Assembly (NCBI RefSeq): GCF_001421745.1
Contig: NZ_LMKW01000001.1
Coordinates: 124,001 to 188,000, forward strand
DNA: 64,000 bases
Direction: 5' to 3'
From: Sphingomonas sp. Leaf230
GTDB lineage: Bacteria > Pseudomonadota > Alphaproteobacteria > Sphingomonadales > Sphingomonadaceae
Positions 16,480-25,600 of this stretch are shown here, piece by piece. A model generated the notes under the pieces. The model had not been told where the DNA came from, ran no database searches, and saw nothing but the letters and a program-made list of their open reading frames with translations. Within the stretch, counting starts at the first letter, position 1. Each line of letters starts with the position of its first letter. The position numbers and the translations under genes were made by a program.

Positions 16480-18036
16480 GTGCGTTACGCCTACGCCATT
16501 ACCAGTGCTCTTCTCCTCGGCGGTGCGACCGCGACGCTCGCGCTCCAGCCGAGCGGCGCGCAGGTCGCGCAGAACGAACCCGGCGCGATCCAAGCCGTCT
16601 CGCCAAAACCCGGCGCGCCGATGAGCTTCGCCGACATGGTCGCTCGGCTCCAGCCTGCGGTCGTCAACATCTCGACTAAGCAGACGATCGTCCAGAAGCA
16701 GCAGGCCAATCCGTTCGCGGGCACGCCGTTCGGCGACCTGTTCGGCGGCATGGGCGGCGGCGGCCAGGGTGGCGCGCCGGTGAAGCGCGAAGGCGCCTCG
16801 CTCGGCTCGGGCTTCCTGATCTCGCCGGACGGCTATGTCGTCACGAACAACCACGTGATCTCGCCAGGTGCGCAGGGTGCGACGGTCGATTCGATCACCG
16901 TGACGCTCAGCGACAAGAAGGAATATGTCGCCAAGGTCATCGGCAAGGATCAGGAATCCGATCTCGCGCTGCTGAAGATCGATGCGGCAAACCTGCCGTT
17001 CGTGAAGTTCGGCGATTCGAACGGCGCGCGCGTCGGCGACTGGGTCGTCGCGATCGGCGAGCCGTTCGGTCTCGGCGGCACCGTCACCGCGGGCATCGTT
17101 TCGGCGATCAACCGCGTCACCGGCCAAGGCGGCGCGTATGACCGCTTCATCCAGACCGACGCGTCGATCAACCAGGGCAATTCCGGCGGCCCGATGTTCG
17201 ATCTCAACGGCAACGTGATCGGCGTGAACTCGCAGATCTTCAGCCAGTCGGGCGGCAACATCGGCATCGGCTTCGCGATCCCCGCGGCCGTAGCCAAGCC
17301 GATCATCGCTACCTTCATGAAGGGCGGTACGATCGAGCGCGGCTATATCGGCGTCCAGCTCCAGCCGGGCGGCACGATCAACGAGGATACCGCCGCGGCA
17401 CTCGGCATCGCCAAGAACCAGGGTGAGCTGATCAACGACGTGACGGCCGGCGGCCCGGCGGCGAAGGCCGGCGTGCGCGCGGGCGACGTCGTGACCAAGG
17501 TGAACGGTCAGGCCGTGACGGTCGACCAGTCGCTGTCCTACCTCGTCTCGAACGTGAAGCCGGGTGCGACGGCTCGCCTCGACATCCTGCGCAACGGCAA
17601 GCCGGTAGTCGCCAATGTGGTCGTTGTGCCGCGTCCAAGTGCGGACAAGCTGGCGGCGGTGGTCGGCGGTGATGCCCAGGGCTTCGGCAGCGACGACGGC
17701 GATGACGGCGACGATTCGGCTACTCCCGCTGCACCGACCGCGGGCGCGGCGCTCGGCATCGGCGTGCAGCCGCTGACCCCGGCGATCGCGCAGGCGGTCG
17801 GCGTCGAGGCCAGCACGCAGGGCGTCGTCATCGCCGTGGTCGCGCAGACCAGCGATGCGTATGGCAAGCTCAAGCGCGGCGACGTCATCATCTCGGTCAA
17901 CGGCACGCCCGTCCGCACCGCGGTCGACGTCCAGAACGCGGTCAATGTCGCCAAGGCAGCCGGTCGCCCTCAGGTCCTGTTGCAGGTCAAGCGCGGCCGC
18001 AGCCCGGCGACGTTCCTGCCGGTCAAGATCAAGTAA
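16480..18036 (+). CDS. degP: Do/HtrA family periplasmic serine protease
   Basis: Periplasmic protease/chaperone for misfolded envelope proteins. The 518-residue protein has a signal peptide (MRYAYAITSALLLGGATATLA), a trypsin-like domain with His125 (TNNHVIS), Asp161 (ESDLALLKID) and Ser235 (NQGNSGGP), a first PDZ domain (IERGYIGVQLQ onward), an acidic Gly/Asp-rich linker near 405-415, and a second PDZ (LGIGVQPLTPAIAQAV onward). Translation starts at GTG 16480 after GAGAGGA. The leader carries repeated TTCA motifs (16397-16424) that may be promoter-related. A terminator follows. It could equally be named degQ/mucD; the symbol is by family. Confidence 0.94.
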   Translation: MRYAYAITSALLLGGATATLALQPSGAQVAQNEPGAIQAVSPKPGAPMSFADMVARLQPAVVNISTKQTIVQKQQANPFAGTPFGDLFGGMGGGGQGGAPVKREGASLGSGFLISPDGYVVTNNHVISPGAQGATVDSITVTLSDKKEYVAKVIGKDQESDLALLKIDAANLPFVKFGDSNGARVGDWVVAIGEPFGLGGTVTAGIVSAINRVTGQGGAYDRFIQTDASINQGNSGGPMFDLNGNVIGVNSQIFSQSGGNIGIGFAIPAAVAKPIIATFMKGGTIERGYIGVQLQPGGTINEDTAAALGIAKNQGELINDVTAGGPAAKAGVRAGDVVTKVNGQAVTVDQSLSYLVSNVKPGATARLDILRNGKPVVANVVVVPRPSADKLAAVVGGDAQGFGSDDGDDGDDSATPAAPTAGAALGIGVQPLTPAIAQAVGVEASTQGVVIAVVAQTSDAYGKLKRGDVIISVNGTPVRTAVDVQNAVNVAKAAGRPQVLLQVKRGRSPATFLPVKIK

Positions 18037-18063
18037 TCCACGACCGACACGACTGACTTTCAA

Positions 18064-18100
18064 GGATCGTCGCTCCCCCGAGCGGCGGTCCTTTTTCTTT
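18064..18100 (+). terminator. rho-independent terminator after htrA
   Basis: Imperfect stem GGATCGTCGCTC with GAGCGGCGGTCC around a CCCC loop, followed by TTTTTCTTT. It begins 27 nt after the stop codon. Confidence 0.85.
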
Positions 18101-18147
18101 GCGGCGCGCGGGGTTAGGGTCGGCGCCGGATACAGAGGACGAGACCC

Positions 18148-19791
18148 ATGACCGACGGCATCTTCATTGGCGCGAGCGTGGACGGCAAGCCGCGGACGCT
18201 CGAACTGAAGCGCGCCAACCGCCACGGCCTGATCGCGGGCGCGACCGGCACCGGCAAGACGGTGACGTTGCAGGGGATCATCGAGGGCTTCTCCGCGAAC
18301 GGCGTGCCGTGCTTCGTCGCCGACGTTAAGGGCGACCTGTCGGGCCTGGCGATGGCTGGGTCGCCGACCACGAAGACGCACGCGACGTTTGCCGAGCGCG
18401 CCAAGGCGATCGGTGACGATAGCTGGGCCTATGCAGACAATCCGGTGCAGTTCTGGGACTTGTTCGGCGAACAGGGGCATCCGATCCGCACCACGATCAG
18501 CGAGATGGGGCCGCTGCTGCTGTCGCGGCTGATGGATCTGAACGAGGTCCAGGAAGGCGTACTGACGATCGCCTTCCACGTCGCCGACAAGGAAGGGCTG
18601 CTGCTGATAGACCTCGACGATCTCCAGGCGATGCTGACCGAATGCGCCGGCCGCGCGGACGAGTTGACGGTCACGTACGGCAACGTCTCGAAGCAGTCGA
18701 TCGGCGCGATCCAGCGGTCGCTGCTCCAGTTGCGCACGCAGGGTGCGGAGAATTTCTTCGGTGAGCCGGCGCTTGAGATGAACGACTTCATCGGCGTCGA
18801 CGACAAGGGGCGGGGGATCGTCAACATCCTCGCCGCGGACAAGCTGATGTCCTCGCCGAAACTGTATGCGACGTTCCTGCTGTGGCTGATGAGCGAACTG
18901 TTCGAGCACCTTCCCGAGGTCGGCGATCCCGACAAGCCGGTGCTGTGCTTCTTTTTCGACGAGGCGCATCTGCTGTTCGACGAAGCCCCGAAAGCGCTGT
19001 TGGAAAAGATCGAACAGGTCGTCCGCCTGATCCGCTCGAAGGGCGTCGGCGTGTATTTCATCACGCAGAACCCGATCGACATTCCCGACACGGTCGCGGG
19101 ACAGCTTGGCAACCGGGTGCAGCATGCGCTGCGCGCGTTCACCCCGCGGGATCAGGCGGCGGTGCGCTCGGCGGCGGAGACGTTCCGGGCGAACCCGGGC
19201 GTCGACGTCGCGACGATCATTACCGAGTTGAAGGTCGGCGAGGCGCTGGTGTCGCTGCTTCAGGCGGATGGCGCGCCGACCCCGGTCGAACGCACGCTGA
19301 TCAAGCCGCCCGCCTCGCGGGTTGGCCCGATCACGCTGGCCGAGCGCAAGGTGATGATCGAGACCGATGCGGTAGGCGCGAAATACGACACGCTCGTCGA
19401 CCGCGAGTCGGCGGAGGAGTTGCTGGCGGCAAAGACGCTGGAGGCGAGCGCTGCTGCCGCCGAGGCGAAGGCGACGACCGAGGCGGAGAAGGCCGCGGCG
19501 GCGCAGGCGAAGCTTGATGCCAAGGCCGCGAAAGAAGCGGAACGCTCTCGCATTGCGGACCAACGCGAGGCGGACCGCCAGCAGCGCGAGGCTGACCGCG
19601 AGACGGCGAACTCGCCCTGGACGAATATGGCATCGTCGGCGACACGCGCGGCAAGTTCGTCGATCGGCCGGCAGGTGGCGAACGAGATCGGCAAGCAGGT
19701 GTTCGGGACGAAGTCGCGGCGGTCGTCGTCGAGCGGCGGTCTGGTCGGTACGGTGCTGCGCGGGGTTTTAGGCGGCCTCTTCCGGGGGTAG
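18148..19791 (+). CDS. HerA-like helicase/ATPase, DUF853 family (YjgR-like)
   Basis: A 547-residue P-loop ATPase of the HerA/FtsK superfamily. Walker A is GATGTGKT (31-38), ADVKGDLSGLA follows, Walker B is CFFFDEAHLLF near 270, and YFITQNPIDIPD is the sensor region. The C-terminal quarter is an Ala/Glu/Lys-rich coiled coil (about 425-490) followed by a Ser/Gly-rich tail. HerA proteins pump or unwind DNA, but DUF853 members have no settled role. No NurA, SIR2 or nuclease partner is encoded beside it, so I do not call it a defence gene. It is probably transcribed alone between two terminator or repeat elements. Confidence 0.88.
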   Translation: MTDGIFIGASVDGKPRTLELKRANRHGLIAGATGTGKTVTLQGIIEGFSANGVPCFVADVKGDLSGLAMAGSPTTKTHATFAERAKAIGDDSWAYADNPVQFWDLFGEQGHPIRTTISEMGPLLLSRLMDLNEVQEGVLTIAFHVADKEGLLLIDLDDLQAMLTECAGRADELTVTYGNVSKQSIGAIQRSLLQLRTQGAENFFGEPALEMNDFIGVDDKGRGIVNILAADKLMSSPKLYATFLLWLMSELFEHLPEVGDPDKPVLCFFFDEAHLLFDEAPKALLEKIEQVVRLIRSKGVGVYFITQNPIDIPDTVAGQLGNRVQHALRAFTPRDQAAVRSAAETFRANPGVDVATIITELKVGEALVSLLQADGAPTPVERTLIKPPASRVGPITLAERKVMIETDAVGAKYDTLVDRESAEELLAAKTLEASAAAAEAKATTEAEKAAAAQAKLDAKAAKEAERSRIADQREADRQQREADRETANSPWTNMASSATRAASSSIGRQVANEIGKQVFGTKSRRSSSSGGLVGTVLRGVLGGLFRG

Positions 19792-19836
19792 ACTGCCCAC
19801 ATGATAAGGGGCCGAGCCGCCCCCAAACCAACATGC

Positions 19837-19936
19837 CACCCCGGCGAAGGCCGGGGCCCAATTGGGGAACGGAGGTAACGTCGGACGGCGCTCCGTTACA
19901 TCGACCTTTCCAATTGGGCCCCGGCCTCCGCCGGGC
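19837..19936. repeat. paired palindromic repeat, family A copy 2
   Basis: Arms on CCCCGGCGAAGGCCGGGG and CCCCGGCCTCCGCCGGG in inverted orientation, with CAATTGG inner ends and a 44-nt spacer containing GTAACG...CGTTAC. It sits in the 5' leader of the next gene. Confidence 0.88.
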
Positions 19937-19963
19937 TGGAAGCTAGTTTTCAAGGAGTCAGAC

Positions 19964-21193
19964 ATGTCCCTCGATTTCGAATCTGTCACCGACTGGACCG
20001 CCGTAGGCGAAGACAGTCTCGACGACGCGATCACACTCCGGCGCGCGATCCACGCCGATCCCGAGGTCGGGCTCCATTGCCCGCGCACCTCGGACAAGGT
20101 GAAGGCTGCGCTCGCCGGCCTCCCTCTGGAAATCCGCGAAGGCACCTCGACCACCGGCTTCGTCGCGATCCTCCGCGGCGGTCGCGCAGGCAATGCCGGC
20201 GGGAACGGTCGCACCGTGCTGCTGCGCGGCGACATGGACGCGCTGCCGATGCAGGAGGAAACCGGTCTGCCGTTCGCGTCGAAGATCGACGGCGCTATGC
20301 ATGCTTGCGGGCATGACTCGCATACCGCGATGCTGGTCGGTGCGGCCAAGGCGTTGTGCGCACGGCGTGACGAACTGCCTGGCACGGTCGTCTTCATGTT
20401 CCAGCCGGGCGAGGAGGGGCATCACGGCGCGCGTCACATGATCGCCGACGGCCTGCTCGATGCGCCGCTGCCCGAGGCCGGGTTCGCGCTCCACATCTCG
20501 CCCAACATGCCGATGGGCCATGTCGTCAGCCGCGCGGGCACGCTGATGGCCTCGACCGACACGCTCCGCGCGACGATCACCGGCCGCGGCGGCCACGCGG
20601 CGATGCCGCACGACTGCCTCGATCCGTTGCCGATCGCCTGCGAGATCGTCACGGCGCTCCAGACTTATGTCGCTCGTCAGGTGGCGGTCACCGACCCCGC
20701 GGTGCTGTCGATCACCAAGCTCAACGCCGGCAGCGCGCACAACGTCATCCCGTCGACCGTCGAGATGCTCGGCACGATGCGGACGCTGTCGGAGCGGACG
20801 CGCGAGCAGGTCCGCGCGGCGTTCATCCGCATGGTCGAGGGCATCGCGGCCGCGCACGGCGCGGTCGGGACGCCGACGATCGAGGAAGGCTATCCGGTCA
20901 CCGTCAACGACGAGCGCGCGACCGAGCTGATGAAGGCTTGCGCGACCGCGATCGGTGGCGAGGGCGCGTACCAGGTGATGCCGCCGATGATGGGCGCGGA
21001 GGATTTCTCGTACGTGCTGCAGAAGCTTCCCGGTGCGATGGCGTTCATCGGCGCGGCGCCCGAGGGTAGCGATCCGCGTACCAACCCGCCGCTCCACAAC
21101 ACGAAGATGACGATCGACGAACGCGTGATGGCGCACGGGATAGCGATGCACTGCGCGGTGGCGGAGCGGTTTCTGGCGAACGGGTTCGACTAA
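19964..21193 (+). CDS. M20 family amidohydrolase
   Basis: A 409-residue zinc-dependent amidohydrolase of the hippurate/IAA-amino-acid hydrolase group that removes N-acyl groups from amino acids. Visible metal-site motifs are HACGHDSHTAML (about 106-117), PGEEGHHGARHM (about 150), HISPNMPMG, and the dimerisation/lid domain with GRGGHAAMPH; the C-terminus has GAEDFSYVLQ. AAGGAG at 19952-19957 precedes the ATG at 19964; an open frame back to 19862 is translated repeat sequence. There is no signal peptide, so it acts in the cytoplasm. The substrate is not deducible. Confidence 0.92.
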   Translation: MSLDFESVTDWTAVGEDSLDDAITLRRAIHADPEVGLHCPRTSDKVKAALAGLPLEIREGTSTTGFVAILRGGRAGNAGGNGRTVLLRGDMDALPMQEETGLPFASKIDGAMHACGHDSHTAMLVGAAKALCARRDELPGTVVFMFQPGEEGHHGARHMIADGLLDAPLPEAGFALHISPNMPMGHVVSRAGTLMASTDTLRATITGRGGHAAMPHDCLDPLPIACEIVTALQTYVARQVAVTDPAVLSITKLNAGSAHNVIPSTVEMLGTMRTLSERTREQVRAAFIRMVEGIAAAHGAVGTPTIEEGYPVTVNDERATELMKACATAIGGEGAYQVMPPMMGAEDFSYVLQKLPGAMAFIGAAPEGSDPRTNPPLHNTKMTIDERVMAHGIAMHCAVAERFLANGFD

Positions 21194-21201
21194 GAGCGCC
21201 T

Positions 21202-21320
21202 GTTGCTCCCCTCCCTGGAAGGGAGGGGCAAGGGGTGGGTCGGCGTCTGCAGATCCAGACGTTGATGGCTCGAACCGGCCGACCCACCCCCGACCCCTCC
21301 CTTTCAGGGAGGGGAGCAGA
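21202..21320. repeat. paired palindromic repeat, family C copy 1 (gene-less)
   Basis: Inverted arms with CTCCCCTCCCTGGAAGGGAG plus GGGGTGGGTCGGC on the left and the complement on the right (GCCGACCCACCCC, CTTTCAGGGAGGGGAGCAGA), with about 33 nt between. The same arms enclose the DUF559 gene at 44 kb and an empty spacer at 49.4 kb. Confidence 0.9.
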
Positions 21321-21323
21321 AGC

Positions 21324-22436
21324 TCAGTCTCTCGGCCGCGTTGTCTCGGCGTAGTTCGCCACCGCCGCCGCGGCCGCCTGGATCAATTTCTGGCGTTCGG
21401 GCATCGGTCGGATGGTATCGCCGATCATCACCGCGATCCCATATCGATGTCCATCGGGGGCGGTGAGGAGGCCGACGTCGTTGAAGCCGGCGTTGCGGCG
21501 GCCGAGGTCTTGGCCGGTGCCGGTCTTGTGCGCGATCTCCCAGCCGCCGGGCAGCGCCGCGCGCAAGCGAGCGCGGCCGGTTACCGAACGACCCATCGTG
21601 TCGAGCAGGATCTTGGTCGAGGTCTCCGACAACAGGTCGCCCTTCGCCAGCCGGGCAATCGCGTCCGCGATCGCGATCGGCGCGGCGCCGTCGGGTGGAT
21701 TGCGGACATACGCGTTCAGCGCAGCCTCGCGCACCGCGGGCGACAGCCGGTTGCGCGCTGTCATGAAGCCACCATTGACCGCATAGGACGGCTGCCAGAC
21801 CAGCCCCGCCGTGCCGCTTTGCAGCAGCCGCTCGCCCGGCCCGAACCGGATCGCGCCGAGTTGTTTGCGCGCGATCATCGACCGCACCGCGGATGGCCCA
21901 CCGACACGCGTGAGCAACCGGTCGTTCGCCGTATTGTCGCTGTGCGTCAGCGCGCGCGTCAGCAATTCGCCGACCGTCGTCCGGTAGCCATCACCCTTGA
22001 CCAGCATCGCGATCGGCTGGTGGAACAGCGTCAGATCCTGCGGCCGCACGACGATCGGTTCGTCGAGGCGGATCTTGCCCTGGTCGCGCAGGTCCATCAC
22101 TGTCATCGCGACCCAGAGCTTGCTGACCGACTGCTGCGGCAGCAACTGACGACCGCCGGCCTCGACCGTCCAGCCATCGTCGACCGCGCGTATCGCAATG
22201 CCAGCCTTGCCCTGGAACCCGCTTTGCAATTCCGAGATCGCGTTGACGAGACCGGCGGGCGCGGGGCGCGGCGTACGGGGCAGGGGCGGCGGCACCGGGA
22301 TCGACACGAACCCCTCGGACTGATGCACCGGCGATACGGCGGGCGGGGTCGGCCGCGACGCCGATCCGCATCCGGCGAGCGCCGTGCCGAACAGGGCGGT
22401 TGCCAGAAGACGCTTGAACGCACTCGCCGATGTCAT
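21324..22436 (-). CDS. serine hydrolase lipoprotein of the class A beta-lactamase fold
   Basis: A 370-residue predicted lipoprotein. The signal peptide ends in the lipobox LAGC with Cys23, followed by a Pro-rich linker (about 46-62). The beta-lactamase2-type domain has SVSK (Ser103, Lys106), SDN (166-168) and KTG in IAHKTGTGQ. I find no ExxLN omega-loop glutamate in its expected place between SDN and KTG, so efficient beta-lactam hydrolysis is doubtful; a DD-peptidase-like or penicillin-binding role is possible. The frame runs back to 22553, but MTSASAFKRL at 22436 gives the clean lipoprotein signal. It lies just after nadB in the same orientation. Confidence 0.83.
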   Translation of the reverse strand: MTSASAFKRLLATALFGTALAGCGSASRPTPPAVSPVHQSEGFVSIPVPPPLPRTPRPAPAGLVNAISELQSGFQGKAGIAIRAVDDGWTVEAGGRQLLPQQSVSKLWVAMTVMDLRDQGKIRLDEPIVVRPQDLTLFHQPIAMLVKGDGYRTTVGELLTRALTHSDNTANDRLLTRVGGPSAVRSMIARKQLGAIRFGPGERLLQSGTAGLVWQPSYAVNGGFMTARNRLSPAVREAALNAYVRNPPDGAAPIAIADAIARLAKGDLLSETSTKILLDTMGRSVTGRARLRAALPGGWEIAHKTGTGQDLGRRNAGFNDVGLLTAPDGHRYGIAVMIGDTIRPMPERQKLIQAAAAAVANYAETTRPRD

Positions 22437-22554
22437 GATGGATTGAACGCCCTGCACTGAAGCATCGATCCTTATCCGTTGATCGGCCACGCGAAACTGC
22501 GGCGGCACGTCGCTGCGACGAAGCGCGCCGACGATGCGCCGAGCCGCCGTCATG

Positions 22555-24132
22555 CTAGGGAACGAGAACCGTATCGACCGCCTCGGGCAGCGTCTCGGGG
22601 TAGTCGAGCGTGAAATGCAGTCCGCGGCTTTCGTGCCGGTGCAGCGCGGATCGCACGATCAGTTCGGCTGTCTGGAGCAGGTTGCGCAGTTCGATCAGGT
22701 CGGGCGTGACGCGGAAATGCTGATAATATTCGGCGACCTCGTCGTTGAGCAGTTCGATACGGTGCTTGGCGCGTTCGAGCCGCTTGGTCGTGCGGACGAT
22801 GCCGACGTAATTCCACATGAATCGGCGTATTTCGGTCCACGTCTGCTTGATCACGACCTCTTCGTCGGAGTCTGTGACGCGGCTTTCGTCCCACGGGCGG
22901 ATCGGCGGGGGCGGGGGCAGCGAGTCCCACGCGGCTGCGATGCTGTCCGCCGCCGCTTCGCCGAACACGAAGCATTCGAGCAGCGAATTTGACGCGAGCC
23001 GGTTGGCGCCGTGCAGGCCGGACTCGGTGCACTCGCCTGCCGCATACAGGCCGGGCAGATCGGTCTTGCCGTGTTCATCGATTACGATGCCGCCGCACGT
23101 GTAATGTTGCGCGGGGACGACCGGGATCGGCTGCGTCGTCATGTCGATGCCGAGGCCGAGCAGCTTCTCGTGGATGTTCGGGAAGTGATGGCGGATGAAC
23201 TCGGCGGGCATGTGGCTGATGTCGAGATGGACGTAGTCGAGCCCGTAGCGCTTAATCTCGGCATCGATCGCCCGCGCGACGATATCGCGCGGGGCGAGCT
23301 CCATCCGCGCAGGATCGTAATAGGTCATGAAACGCTTGCCGGTCGACGGGTTGATCAACCGCCCGCCTTCGCCGCGGACCGCCTCGGTGATCAGGAAATT
23401 CTTGACCTCCAGATTGTAGAGGCAGGTCGGGTGGAACTGCATCATCTCCATGTTCGAGACGCGCGCCCCCGCGCGCCACGCCATCGCAATGCCGTCGCCG
23501 GTCGCACCGCGGGGGGCGGTCGAGAACAGGTACGTGCGGCCCGCGCCGCCGGTCGCGAGGATCGTCGCGCGCGCGGTGTAGAGAGCGACGCGTTCGGTCT
23601 TGCGGTCGACCGCGTAGACGCCCCAGACGTTCCCCGCGCCCGAATACCGCTCCTCATGGCGGCCGGTGGCAAGATCGATCGCGATCTGGTCGGGCACCAG
23701 CGTGATGTTCGGGTGTGCTTCGGCGGCTTTCTGCAACGCTTCCTGCACCGCCCAGCCGGTCGCGTCGGCGACGTGGACGATGCGGCGATGGCTGTGGCCG
23801 CCCTCACGCGTGAGGTGGAGCGCGTTGCCTTCGGTCTCGAAGGGGACACCGAGGTGGGTAAGTCGCTCAATCGCGGCTGGGGCACCCTCGACGACCATCT
23901 CGACGATCGCGCGGTCGTTGAGGCCGGCGCCGGCGACCATCGTGTCCTCGACATGGTTCTCGAACGTATCGCCGGGTTCGAGCACCGCGGCGATCCCGCC
24001 TTGCGCCCAGGCGGTCGACCCTTCGTTGAGCGCACCCTTCGCTAACACCGTGACCTTGAAGCGGTCGGCGAGGTTGAGCGCCGCGGTTAGACCTGCGGCG
24101 CCCGAGCCGACGATCAGGATGTCGCTCGTCAT
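22555..24132 (-). CDS. nadB: L-aspartate oxidase
   Basis: FAD enzyme that oxidises L-aspartate to iminoaspartate, the first step of de novo NAD synthesis, in the cytoplasm. The 525-residue protein begins DILIVGSGAAGLTAAL (FAD Rossmann fold), and has GSTAWAQGGIAAV, the active-site region HHFPNIHEKLLGLGID, HYTCGGIVIDEHGKTDLPGLYAAGECT, and a C-terminal helical domain (RFMWNYVGIVRT). The start overlaps the stop of the upstream ABC ATPase gene by 4 nt. nadA and nadC are not in the window, so the usual nad cluster is split. Confidence 0.95.
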   Translation of the reverse strand: MTSDILIVGSGAAGLTAALNLADRFKVTVLAKGALNEGSTAWAQGGIAAVLEPGDTFENHVEDTMVAGAGLNDRAIVEMVVEGAPAAIERLTHLGVPFETEGNALHLTREGGHSHRRIVHVADATGWAVQEALQKAAEAHPNITLVPDQIAIDLATGRHEERYSGAGNVWGVYAVDRKTERVALYTARATILATGGAGRTYLFSTAPRGATGDGIAMAWRAGARVSNMEMMQFHPTCLYNLEVKNFLITEAVRGEGGRLINPSTGKRFMTYYDPARMELAPRDIVARAIDAEIKRYGLDYVHLDISHMPAEFIRHHFPNIHEKLLGLGIDMTTQPIPVVPAQHYTCGGIVIDEHGKTDLPGLYAAGECTESGLHGANRLASNSLLECFVFGEAAADSIAAAWDSLPPPPPIRPWDESRVTDSDEEVVIKQTWTEIRRFMWNYVGIVRTTKRLERAKHRIELLNDEVAEYYQHFRVTPDLIELRNLLQTAELIVRSALHRHESRGLHFTLDYPETLPEAVDTVLVP

Positions 24133-25067
24133 GCGTTGGCGGCGCGGGTCAGGCTGAGGAAGACGTCCTCGAGATCGGGTTCCTTGGTCGAGACGTCGAC
24201 GATGCCGAAGCCGCTGCCTTGGATCGCGGCGAGGACTTCGCCGGCGTTCACGCGGTCCTTCTTGTAGGTGATCTCGAGCGTCCGCGTGCCCTTGAGCGCG
24301 ATCTTCTGGAAGCAGGCGTTGGCGGGGATGTCGGTCACGTCGCGATCGACGGTGACGGCGACGATCTTCTCCTGCGCCTTGCCGACCAGTTCGCGCGTCG
24401 GTTCGTTCGCGATCAGCCGGCCGTTGTTGATGATCGCGATCCGGTCGCAGAGTTCTTCGGCTTCCTCGAGGTAATGCGTGGTGAGAACCACCGTGACGCC
24501 GGCCTGGTTGAGGCTGCGGACATAGGTCCAGAGCTGTTGGCGCAGTTCGATGTCGACGCCAGCGGTCGGCTCGTCGAGGACGAGGACGGGGGGCGAGTGG
24601 ACCATCGCTTTCGCCACCATCAGGCGGCGCTTCATGCCGCCGGACAGCGTGCGGGCATAAGCGTGCGCCTTGTCGTCCAGATGGACCGCGCGGAGCAGTT
24701 CCATCGTGCGGCGCTTCGCCTTGGGCACGCCGTAGAGTCCGGCCTGGATCTCGAGCGTCTCGAATGGCGAGAAGAACGGGTCGAACAGGATCTCCTGGTT
24801 GACGATCCCGATCGATGCCTTGGCGTTGCGCGGGTGTTCGTCGATGTCGAACCCCCAGATCGCGGCGCTGCCGTCGGTTTTATTGACCAGCCCGGCGAGG
24901 ATGTTGATCAGCGTGGACTTGCCTGCGCCGTTGGGGCCGAGCAATCCGAAGATCTGCCCACGCGGCACGTCGAACGTCACGTCGTCGAGCGCGCGCTTGG
25001 GCGGCGCCGTGCCGACGGGCGCGTAGGTCTTGCTAAGGTTCTTGATGGCGATCGCGGCTTCGGTCAT
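24129..25067 (-). CDS. ABC transporter ATP-binding protein (ABC-2 type, YadG-like)
   Basis: A 312-residue ATPase subunit of an exporter. It has Walker A GPNGAGKS (about 43-50), the Q-loop NQEILFDPFFSP, the signature LSGGMKRRL, Walker B VLVLDEPTAG, and TTHYLEEAEELC after the H-loop. The C-terminal domain (about 225-312) resembles that of ABC-2 exporters. No permease gene is adjacent; instead the stop overlaps nadB by 4 nt, which looks like operonic coupling without an obvious functional link. The substrate is unknown. Confidence 0.9.
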   Translation of the reverse strand: MTEAAIAIKNLSKTYAPVGTAPPKRALDDVTFDVPRGQIFGLLGPNGAGKSTLINILAGLVNKTDGSAAIWGFDIDEHPRNAKASIGIVNQEILFDPFFSPFETLEIQAGLYGVPKAKRRTMELLRAVHLDDKAHAYARTLSGGMKRRLMVAKAMVHSPPVLVLDEPTAGVDIELRQQLWTYVRSLNQAGVTVVLTTHYLEEAEELCDRIAIINNGRLIANEPTRELVGKAQEKIVAVTVDRDVTDIPANACFQKIALKGTRTLEITYKKDRVNAGEVLAAIQGSGFGIVDVSTKEPDLEDVFLSLTRAANA

Positions 25068-25118
25068 GCCAGCGGCATAGCGGCGGCGGCAAGGCGGGTC
25101 ATCCCCTGACGATCAAAG

Positions 25119-25290
25119 AAGATCGGTTCGCGCAGAGGCGCAGAGAGCGCGGAGGAGTTGTATCGAGCCTGTCGGTCGGGAGACGCCACTATCTGCTTTG
25201 CGGTGGGTGATATGAAAGGTCGCTTCGCGACAAGCGGGACATCTCCGCGCCCTCTGCGCCTCTGCGCGAACCCATTCTTCCTTCTATCTC
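25119..25290. repeat. paired inverted repeat, family F copy 1
   Basis: Left arm GGTTCGCGCAGAGGCGCAGAG and right arm CTCTGCGCCTCTGCGCGAACC are near-perfect complements about 110 nt apart. The arms consist of short GCGCAGAG-like units, related in style to the hairpin upstream of sufB. Confidence 0.8.
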
Positions 25291-25348
25291 GCCGGCGCGC
25301 GCGGAAGAAGCAATTGCCCGGCTCGCGCGCGCTTGCTATCGCGCCCTG

Positions 25349-25582
25349 ATGCATCCGCCGCTCGAAACCACCCGCGTCACCCACGCCCGCGTCGCCTGCG
25401 ATGGCGCCACCGACATTCCCGGCGGCGCAGCGCTCGGCCACCCGCGCGTCTGGTTGCAGATCGACGAGACCGGTTATGTCGATTGCGGTTACTGCGACCG
25501 CCGCTTCATCCTCGTTGGCGGTGTCGCCGATGGCGCGGACCAGGCGACTTTGCGCGATCACGGGGATGGCGCAGGGCGCTAA
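25349..25582 (+). CDS. zinc-finger domain protein, CHCC type
   Basis: A 77-residue protein of the zf-CHCC family, related to the NDUFS6 subunit of respiratory complex I. The metal ligands are Cys17, His31 (in GHPRVWLQI), Cys46 and Cys49 (in [12 protein letters not shown]), in the expected order and spacing. Alphaproteobacterial members are small and mostly uncharacterised. It lies 18 bp upstream of tldD and is probably co-transcribed with it. Confidence 0.88.
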   Translation: MHPPLETTRVTHARVACDGATDIPGGAALGHPRVWLQIDETGYVDCGYCDRRFILVGGVADGADQATLRDHGDGAGR

Positions 25583-25600
25583 GCCTCTTATATCTATCGG

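Noticed and set aside
16477..19563. 1028-codon minus-strand frame across htrA and the HerA-like gene
   Set aside because: Spans two clear plus-strand genes and a terminator and has shadow-frame composition.
18148..19791. HerA-like ATPase as part of a defence system
   Set aside because: It is a DUF853 housekeeping-type protein and lacks a NurA, SIR2 or DUF4297 partner; flanking genes are htrA and an amidohydrolase.
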